Assembly (NCBI GenBank): GCA_031276375.1
Contig: JAISNE010000102.1
Span: 1 to 11,825 of the forward strand
DNA length: 11,825 nt
Origin: Accumulibacter sp.
GTDB lineage: Bacteria; Pseudomonadota; Gammaproteobacteria; Burkholderiales; Rhodocyclaceae
Direction of reading: 5' to 3'
Numbering within the stretch: position 1 is the stretch's first letter; each line of letters opens with the position of its first letter. Positions 7,101-11,825 of the stretch are shown piece by piece. The notes below the pieces were generated by a model. The model did no database searches. It was not told where the DNA came from and saw only the letters and a list, made by a program, of their open reading frames with translations. Both the position numbers and the translations under genes were made by a program.

Positions 7101-10100
7101 CCAGTTGATGAGCGCCCGATCGACACTCTGATCCACGGTCATGGTGTTTCCGCTGGTCGAGACGGTCACCCTGCCTGCCGTGTAATCCGCGCCGGAAGGC
7201 GTGTGGGGCAGGAGCGCGTCGCCCACCAGCGCCTTGCCTGTCGCGCCCGCCAGGGTGTAGTCGGGATTCGCCACGCCAAGGTTGTTGAGCGCCATGTCGT
7301 GCTCGCCGACCGCACCCGCCGTGACGACGCCGCTCCCGGCCAGCCCCACATCGTCCTCGCCCACGCGGTTGAGGATGGTAATGTCGGAGGCATTGACGAC
7401 ATAGGGTTCGCTGCCGCTTGCCAGGACGGCCTGCAATTCCAGCGGACGCGCCGCGATGCTGGCGACGCCCGCCGCCGCCGGCAAAAGCCGGTAATTGGCC
7501 GCGTCGCCCCCCTGCAGGGAAGCCGTGATGGCGACCGCCTTGCCGGTTTCGGCATGGGCGTCGGCAAACTGGCCGGTCGCCAGCGCCCTGACTTCATCCC
7601 CGGCGACAAGGCCAGCCAGATCTTGCGCCGTGACCCGCGCCGTTGTGTCGCCATCATAGACCTTGTCCGAAACCGCGTAGCTGGCCGAGATTTCCCTGGG
7701 CGCGATGTCGGCCAGGGTGGTGACGATGGCGTCGGTCAGCGGCTTGCGGGCGATGGTGTAGTTTGCGGCCTGCCCGCCGTTCTCGCCATCGGCAAGACGG
7801 ACGGCGGCAAAGCGCACCGCCTTGTTTTCCCCCGCGTTCTTGTCTTTAAAGCGCGCGTCCACATATGCCACGCCCAGCGTTTCGCCGCCCACGAGGCCGA
7901 CGAGGCCGCCATTGGCGGCGCTTGCCGCGACTTCGGCGGCGGTGTCGCCATCATAGGTCTTGCCCCGCGCGATGCCGGTTTGCGCGAGCGTGAGCCTTCT
8001 GGGCGCAATGAGCAGCGCCCCGCTCACGTCATCGTAGAGGGAAGGCCATGAAAACACCTGGGCGAGATCGTAGACGCCCGCGTCGAGAAAGCCGGAAGCC
8101 GAAAGGAGCGCGGCATCCGGGGCGTAGGCAAGGAGGGAAGCCGCGGTGTCGCCCCATTGCAGGCCGCGCGTCGCCAGGGTGGCGGTGCTGGGCGTTGCGC
8201 CATATTCGCCGACCACGGTCGCGCTGGCGACCACGGGCAGGGTCTTCAGGATCGGGTGACCATTGAGGGAACTGCCCCAGAACGCCGGGTCGAAGCCGAC
8301 ATAGCTGGCAAGCAGCTTCGCGTTGGCGGCGGAAAGGCCGACGGCGGCGGAACCGTTTGTGTCGCCGGTATGGTCGGCAATCGTGTCGCCATCGGCGGCG
8401 CGGGCGCTGTCGGTCGCACCCTGCGCCACCAGCGTCTTGTCCCAGTAGGCGTTGATGATGGTTCCGGTATTTTCATGGGCGAAGGCGCTCCTTTCCGGCT
8501 TGCCATACGTCGCGTTATTCTCGGTCAGGATTTGCGCCGTCGTATAGGCGTTTTCGATCACGCCGGTGTTCGTGTAGACAAAGCCCGCGAGAAATCTCCC
8601 CATCGTGCCGCCATTGCCGAACTGATTGGGACCCTCGCCTACCGTGCCGGTCGCGTAGGCGTTCCTGACCAGGCCGTCGTTGATGGCGACAAAGCCCGCT
8701 CCATTACCGCCATCGCCCGCAACAATGGCGTTGGACCAGGCATTCTCGATCACGCCGGTCGAGGTGTTCCAGCCGACAAAACCGGCGCGCCCATCAATGT
8801 TGGAGTAACTGATGCTGCTTCCGTCTATGAATTCGCTGTCGGAAAACGAGCCGCTGATCTCGCCCTTGTTGATGCCGACGAGACCGCCAACGTATTCCGA
8901 CACGATGGAGTTCACTGGAAAGTCGCTCAGGGCAAAACTGTTGATGATCCTGCCCCCTGTCTCGTTCGTACCCACCAACCCCCCGAGGGCGCGATTGCGA
9001 CCGACATGGGCATAGGCATAACTCCCGGTGATGAGGCCATGATTGACGCCCACCAACCCGCCGCTTGCGCCGCCCTTGCCCTCCGGCCACACGCTGAAGT
9101 TATAGTCATAATAGTTGTTTCCCAGATCCAGGTACGACAGGCCCCCGGCAAAACTGTTGGTAACGCGCCCCTGATTCACATCGGCCAGGATGCCGCTGTT
9201 CGGCCCCGTGTTCCCCAGGATGGTGCTGCCAACCTGGACACCGAAGTTGGAAACGCTGCCGGTTGCGCCAATCTGCCCGAACAGCCCGCCGCCATGCAGA
9301 TTGTCGATCACATGCCCGAAGCCCTCGAAACTGCCGGCAAACGGCGTCTCCGCCGTACCGATGGGAACGGCGCGCCCGTCGTCGTCACCGATGTGGATGT
9401 CCGAGCCGAGCACATAGCGCCCGTCGGGGTTGGCGTTCATGGCGAGCACCCCATCAGGCCAGTACCCCTCGCGTCCGTAGATGACCGTGTAGAGGTCGCC
9501 ATTCAAGCGCACCGTGCCGCGTGAGGAAAAATCGATCTTGCCCGCGAACACGCCTCTTTCCAGATCGTCGAAATCGGAAACGTCGTTGCCGCCCGACGAC
9601 CCCAGGGCGCCAAAGCCCATGTAGAGACCGTAGGGTGAACCCAGGTAGGCGCCGCGCGCGTTTGTGCCCGTTCCGTGATTGGCGGCGAAGCTCGCCGTGC
9701 CGGTCGCCGTCAACACGGCGTTGACCAGGATGTTCCGGGGCGAGGAAAGCGTGAGCGTGTGGCGGTCCCAGGCGATCGCGTCATTGACCATCATGTCGTT
9801 CTCCCGGCTGGCGACTTCCACATCCACCAGTTCCAGCGCGCGGGAAACCAGTTCGCCCAGCACATATCCGTCGGTTTCCAGCTTCCACCGGCCATCCTGC
9901 CCATCCTTGCCGCCGGATTCCACGGCGAGATCATCATCCGTGCCCACCCTGTGGGTGGTGTACAGGACGCCGCCCGCGCCGTTTTCCGAGGAAATATCGA
10001 GCGTTCCGCCCAACTGGACGGGTTCTCCCTGCGTGGCGGCCTCGAAGCCCGAAAGGCGCGCGGTGTCCGTATCCAGTAAAAGCCGGATATCCTCGCCGCC

Positions 10101-11825
10101 CGCCAGGAGCAGCGCGCCGCCTTTGGCCGTGGTCGTTCCGGTGTGCGTTACGCCGCTGCCTTCCTTGCCGCCGGAAACGAGCGCGGCATAGCCGCCCTCC
10201 GCCACCGTGATGACGCCCCTTGCCTCTACCCTGCCGCCGCTCCATGTGTTTTCAAGCAGGTAGTTTCCGGCCAGGAAGTTGCTGTCGCGCATATCCAGCG
10301 TGGAAGCGACCAGCGCACCCGCGTTCACGGAGGATCCCGCGTTGAACAGCACCCCGGCGGAATTGAGGATGAACACCTGCCCCGGCGCGGTGAGCGCGCC
10401 GTCGATCAGGCTTTGCGCGCCGCCTGTTACGCGGTTGAGCGCGACGGCGGCAGCGCCGTGTTTCTGGTCGAAGGCGACGCTGTAGCCCGCGCCGATGTCG
10501 AAGGTATCCCAGTGGATGACGGCCTTCTGGCTTTCCTGGGCGATGGTCATGGCGTTGCCGGCAACCGATTCGCTGGCCTCGCCGGATTGCAGGGCAAAGC
10601 CGGTCGGCAGGTTGCCGTTCGCGGGATACGGCTGCGGCGCTTCCAGCGCCACGCGGCCTGTCGCACCTTCGGTCGTGTAGTTGGTGTTATCGAGGAGCAG
10701 GTTGGAAAACCCCGTGACGCCCTGCACACCCGGCGCGGCCCCCTCCAGCGTGACGGAACCGGAAAGGGCGAGATTGTCGCCACTCACCCGGTTGGCGACC
10801 TGGAGGCCGCTTGCCGCCACTTCCACGCTGCCCGTGGCGGTGGTCGCGCCCTCTATTTCCACCGGGCGCGGCGCGATACGGCCTGTGGCGCTGCCGGTGA
10901 GCGTGTAATTGCCCGCGCCCGCGCCCGTGAGGTGCGCGACGATGCTGACCGGCTTGTCCTCCCCGGCAAGCGCATCGTCGAACTGACCGGTGACCGCGCC
11001 CACCGTCACGGGGTCGTCCGGCAGGATGCCCGTCACCGCGCCCACGACCGCCGCGCTGGCGCTGGCGCTGCCGTCATAGACCTTGTCGGCCACGGTGAAC
11101 CCCTCGGCGGACAACGCCTTCGGGGTAATGGCGGCGCGGCTGGTCGCCGTGGAAAGCACGTTGTAATTCGAGGCCAGCCCGGCATTTTCCCCGTTGCCGT
11201 CGGCAAGCGTGACCGTGACCGGCACATCGTAATTGCCCGCGTCCTTCCTGGCGAAGCGGGCGTTGACATGGAAGGTCAGGTTTTCATCGCCGACCAGGGT
11301 CGCCCGCAGGGCGGTTTCCACCCCGTCGACCAGGGTGGCGCTGGTCGTGCCGTCATAGACCTTGTCCTGGACCAGGTTCGTGGCGGGGAGCGCGAGCGTT
11401 TTGGGCGCGATGGAAAACGCGCCCGCGAGGTTGCCGTAGTAATCCGAGGAAAAGGCTGCGCGTGCCGCGTGACCGCCCGCGTTCAATTGCCCGGTGGCGT
11501 TCCTCGCCTCCCCCCTGCCGGAAAAACCCTCCGCGGGGATCAGGCTCACGGGCGACGCCGACCATTGCAGGCCGACAGCATAGAGCTTGGCGCGTTCATC
11601 GTCGCCATAGGTAATGACCGGGGGATTGGAAGTAAACCCGGGGTTGACGATATACACCGGCAAGGTCTTCAGGATCGGGTGGCCTTCCGCCGAAGCGCCC
11701 CACACGCCGCTGTCAAACCCCGCATAGCTGGCAAGGGATTGGGCGGCGGCGGCCTCCAGCGCCGTCACGCCGGAATCGCCGCCTTGCGCCATCTTGGTCA
11801 GGGCGGTATCGAAATAGCCGTTGGT
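4152..11825 (-). CDS. Giant TpsA exoprotein (filamentous haemagglutinin-like adhesin), 5' end outside window
   Basis: The frame is open to the right edge and gives 2,557 residues; the real start and signal peptide are not in view. The ATG at 11792 is internal, because the codons before it continue a GLUG-type repeat end (NGYFDTAL). From N to C one sees: the end of a preceding module with two YDG/MBG domains (11395-10870); a TPS domain (10572-10070) with an NSAGVLF form of the NPNGI motif; beta-helix sequence; GLUG repeats (9260-8440); two YDG domains (7995-7440); a second TPS domain (7163-6655) with NPRGVLF; beta-helix sequence; GLUG repeats (5740-4975); a His/Asp-rich patch; a Gly/Thr-rich tail (4726-4405); and a C-terminal domain ending in a Cys pair, CDTPQDETCKK. 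It is likely a surface adhesin secreted by the neighbouring TpsB. The ligand cannot be told. No frameshift occurs over 7.6 kb, so the gene looks intact. Confidence 0.93.
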   Translation of the reverse strand, partial: TNGYFDTALTKMAQGGDSGVTALEAAAAQSLASYAGFDSGVWGASAEGHPILKTLPVYIVNPGFTSNPPVITYGDDERAKLYAVGLQWSASPVSLIPAEGFSGRGEARNATGQLNAGGHAARAAFSSDYYGNLAGAFSIAPKTLALPATNLVQDKVYDGTTSATLVDGVETALRATLVGDENLTFHVNARFARKDAGNYDVPVTVTLADGNGENAGLASNYNVLSTATSRAAITPKALSAEGFTVADKVYDGSASASAAVVGAVTGILPDDPVTVGAVTGQFDDALAGEDKPVSIVAHLTGAGAGNYTLTGSATGRIAPRPVEIEGATTATGSVEVAASGLQVANRVSGDNLALSGSVTLEGAAPGVQGVTGFSNLLLDNTNYTTEGATGRVALEAPQPYPANGNLPTGFALQSGEASESVAGNAMTIAQESQKAVIHWDTFDIGAGYSVAFDQKHGAAAVALNRVTGGAQSLIDGALTAPGQVFILNSAGVLFNAGSSVNAGALVASTLDMRDSNFLAGNYLLENTWSGGRVEARGVITVAEGGYAALVSGGKEGSGVTHTGTTTAKGGALLLAGGEDIRLLLDTDTARLSGFEAATQGEPVQLGGTLDISSENGAGGVLYTTHRVGTDDDLAVESGGKDGQDGRWKLETDGYVLGELVSRALELVDVEVASRENDMMVNDAIAWDRHTLTLSSPRNILVNAVLTATGTASFAANHGTGTNARGAYLGSPYGLYMGFGALGSSGGNDVSDFDDLERGVFAGKIDFSSRGTVRLNGDLYTVIYGREGYWPDGVLAMNANPDGRYVLGSDIHIGDDDGRAVPIGTAETPFAGSFEGFGHVIDNLHGGGLFGQIGATGSVSNFGVQVGSTILGNTGPNSGILADVNQGRVTNSFAGGLSYLDLGNNYYDYNFSVWPEGKGGASGGLVGVNHGLITGSYAYAHVGRNRALGGLVGTNETGGRIINSFALSDFPVNSIVSEYVGGLVGINKGEISGSFSDSEFIDGSSISYSNIDGRAGFVGWNTSTGVIENAWSNAIVAGDGGNGAGFVAINDGLVRNAYATGTVGEGPNQFGNGGTMGRFLAGFVYTNTGVIENAYTTAQILTENNATYGKPERSAFAHENTGTIINAYWDKTLVAQGATDSARAADGDTIADHTGDTNGSAAVGLSAANAKLLASYVGFDPAFWGSSLNGHPILKTLPVVASATVVGEYGATPSTATLATRGLQWGDTAASLLAYAPDAALLSASGFLDAGVYDLAQVFSWPSLYDDVSGALLIAPRRLTLAQTGIARGKTYDGDTAAEVAASAANGGLVGLVGGETLGVAYVDARFKDKNAGENKAVRFAAVRLADGENGGQAANYTIARKPLTDAIVTTLADIAPREISASYAVSDKVYDGDTTARVTAQDLAGLVAGDEVRALATGQFADAHAETGKAVAITASLQGGDAANYRLLPAAAGVASIAARPLELQAVLASGSEPYVVNASDITILNRVGEDDVGLAGSGVVTAGAVGEHDMALNNLGVANPDYTLAGATGKALVGDALLPHTPSGADYTAGRVTVSTSGNTMTVDQSVDRALINWMGFSIGVGHAVDFVQPGQGAVTLNRVTGSEKSLIAGAITAPGQVYIINPRGVLFTGASSVDVGALVAATQDIADADFMAGVLRFGVIPGAIPGVEQAGGIEAHGSITTGENGYVALLGNTITHRGATTAPGGAIALVGGSDITLTLDTTTGALRDVWAGNDGNDASALRVGGKLDVASVTGEAGRILTQGGLALEGGTRIDATGEDGAAGVWRLARAGDFRVDGEDENATTRGETLTRLLETLDVHVESKTGDVNVEDAIQWNKNTLTLAAARNVNIGDTLRVTDAGNLTAFYGESSIRADKNAPGIILGDLDARLYGVNMAFAKYADGTDADRFAGKVDFSGSGELKMGVAGKTPNTYTVIDSIAGLQAIDTNLAGFYALGRDLDLTGIDWTPLGALEGSLDGLGHVIHNLASTRGGLFNSSLQAAVQMNALSDFYDPSKGPDIPRPVADQPKISNLGLADISLIVQNPSGFAVGGLSNAYYGIAENDFVTGEIIVTKDVAGHSSVGGMFGKTGTVNQGGVSIVANSYAKVDIHADGVFYVGGFVGATDESYITNSYAAGNVDGGTGVFKGPSGAPVQGTGGFVGQNAYNSIISRSHAYGDVTGVGQVGGFVGVNQGQAAILGSSASGHAHLADMGLLLGGYDPAYGPSVGGFAGWNYHGSIQNSSSSGLVTSGSSAEGGGWVGGFAGYTHVDHDGTSFSYGNVFDKDTAGVDHDGGGNGVLPMGNHHHDGGGSGTPILDAYNAKYGTNLTPEQFHAGAVGVSSGEFAAIQQQQATDPGAAAKAYETALNSATGGNTGGNPGDNTGGNTGHNSGDNTGGNTGTPGTGTGETEGAGTDGTGGTGTDGTGTGETGGAGADGTGIGGTEPGGIAEPGASPGNTGDASGSAPGDTGGAGTQPTAAEDARAISANIQQESAARAQAAAFRSGAGFGLSFGDNAPPVAENLRILDQNYVADVEDIEIDGRRFDLRDCDTPQDETCKK
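4155..4275 (-). other. TpsA C-terminal segment with Cys pair
   Basis: The last ~40 residues follow the low-complexity tail and end in a compact acidic segment with two Cys separated by seven residues (C-x7-C), two Lys from the end. I noticed no other Cys in the visible 2,557 residues. In Haemophilus HMW adhesins a C-terminal disulphide loop keeps the exoprotein tethered to its TpsB. The same role is inferred here from position and spacing, not from sequence identity. Confidence 0.55.
4405..4726 (-). repeat. Gly/Thr/Asn-rich low-complexity tail repeats in tpsA
   Basis: The coding strand shows short degenerate repeats giving GGNTGGNPGDNTGGNTG-like and GTDGTGGTGTDGTGTGET-like units over about 107 residues. 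The DNA is a GC-rich minisatellite whose periods are multiples of three, so copy-number changes would alter length without shifting frame. It probably forms a flexible linker between the beta-helical shaft and the C-terminal anchor. Confidence 0.85.
4895..4990 (-). other. His/Asp/Gly-rich patch in TpsA
   Basis: Directly after the last GLUG repeat the protein reads VDHDGGGNG, then GNHHHDGGGSG, with another HVDHDG shortly before. Such HD/HHHDGGG clusters suggest metal binding, but this is inference. The patch replaces the point where other modules run on to the next YDG domains. Confidence 0.5.
4975..5740 (-). other. GLUG repeat block, C-terminal module
   Basis: Repeats of the GGFVGxN...I..S.A.G.V form recur about every 35-45 residues, for example GGFVGATDESYITNSYAAGNV and GGFVGVNQGQ. 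The block ends in NVFDKDTAG, the usual closing motif. GLUG repeats form beta-helical stretches of surface proteins. Confidence 0.75.
6655..7163 (-). other. Internal TPS (haemagglutination activity) domain, second visible copy
   Basis: The segment begins GNTMTVDQSVDRALINW, continues through GAVTLNRVTG and APGQVYIINPRGVLF (NPRGV codons at 6945-6959), and ends in GGAIALVGGSDITLTLD. This is the full pattern of the TPS secretion/haemagglutination domain normally found once, at the N-terminus. Here it lies over 1,500 residues into the visible protein. Confidence 0.85.
7440..7995 (-). other. Two YDG/MBG domains plus degenerate third
   Basis: The motifs GKTYDGDTAA (codons near 7966-7940) and DKVYDGDTTA (near 7668-7640) each open a ~90-residue Ig-like unit ending in (A)NY(T/R)L. 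A degenerate third unit leads to NPDYTLAGATG just before the second TPS domain. These domains are common spacers in bacterial adhesins. Confidence 0.8.
8440..9260 (-). other. GLUG repeat block, upstream module
   Basis: At least six repeats follow the pattern GGLVGxN.G.I..S.A, including GGLVGVNHGLITGSYAYA, GGLVGTNETGGRIINSFA and GGLVGINKGEISGSFS. They end in NAYWDKTL, the usual terminal GLUG motif. The run precedes the GHPILKTLPV link to the YDG domains. Confidence 0.85.
10070..10572 (-). other. Internal TPS (haemagglutination activity) domain, first visible copy
   Basis: The segment begins GNAMTIAQESQKAVIHWDTF, continues with AVALNRVTGGAQSL and APGQVFILNSAGVLF (NSAGV codons at 10350-10364), and ends in GGALLLAGGEDIRLLLD. 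It aligns over its whole length with the copy at 6655-7163. The NPNGI-type motif is changed to NSAGV here, so it may be structural rather than a working secretion signal. Confidence 0.85.
10870..11395 (-). other. Two YDG/MBG domains of the preceding module
   Basis: DKVYDGTTSA (codons near 11366-11340) and DKVYDGSASA (near 11087-11060) each open an Ig-like unit. The second closes in AGNYTLTGSATG, followed by a degenerate third unit with NYTTEGATG. Their order and spacing match the pair at 7440-7995. Confidence 0.8.

Larger units (their letters stand above)
7166..10572 (-). repeat. Complete ~3.4-kb tpsA module
   Basis: One full repeat unit: TPS domain, beta-helix, GLUG block, closing GHPILKTLPV, two YDG domains and a degenerate MBG-like segment. 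The next unit (7163 leftwards) repeats the same order but stops after the GLUG block. The previous unit is seen only from its GLUG end to its YDG domains (11825-10575). Matching anchors recur 3,400 to 3,423 bp apart: KVYDG 11366/7966 and 11087/7668, APGQV near 10378/6973, and the GHPILKTLPV codons near 11664/8241. Identity is clear but diverged, so the duplication is old or under diversifying change. Confidence 0.85.

Noticed and set aside
4830..8051. Open frame of 1,073 codons on the plus strand, antisense to tpsA
   Set aside because: It is a GC-rich shadow of the tpsA coding frame. Its composition (Arg, Ala, Gly, His, Asp) shows no family motif, while the opposite strand has clear adhesin repeats.
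11790..11792. ATG at 11792 as the start of TpsA
   Set aside because: The frame is open before it, and those codons continue a GLUG-type closing motif (NGYFDTAL). No signal peptide follows.

Overview
The window is dense, GC-rich Gram-negative DNA that looks proteobacterial. The outer-membrane and TonB-type proteins, the tight overlapping operon and the dispersed GC-rich hairpin repeats all point that way. A betaproteobacterium is my best guess, but nothing in the window fixes the genus. All convincing genes lie on the minus strand, so they read from right to left.

Layout in transcription order: (1) A giant two-partner-secretion exoprotein (TpsA, filamentous-haemagglutinin/HMW-like adhesin) enters from the right edge without its start and runs 7.67 kb to 4152. 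Its visible part is built of ~3.4 kb (about 1,140-residue) repeating modules: TPS/haemagglutination-activity domain, beta-helix stretch, GLUG repeats, two YDG/MBG domains. It ends in a His/Asp-rich patch, a Gly/Thr-rich tail and a C-terminal Cys pair. (2) A 164-bp gap contains two strong hairpins. (3) A TpsB transporter (two POTRA domains plus a 16-strand-type barrel) occupies 2311-3987. (4) After 55 bp comes a compact exbB-exbD-tonB cassette (2255-564), with a 1-bp gap and a 4-bp ATGA overlap. (5) The last ~530 bp on the left hold no gene. They carry palindromic dispersed repeats, one of which is a second copy, in the opposite orientation, of the paired hairpin in the tpsA-tpsB gap.

Likely working together: TpsA is exported to the periplasm and secreted through TpsB to the surface. 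ExbB-ExbD form an inner-membrane proton-driven motor coupled to a periplasm-spanning TonB-like protein. The points most worth following are the internal repetition of complete TPS secretion domains, and the operon-like link between a normally energy-independent secretion system and a dedicated ExbBD-TonB motor with no TonB-dependent receptor in the window.
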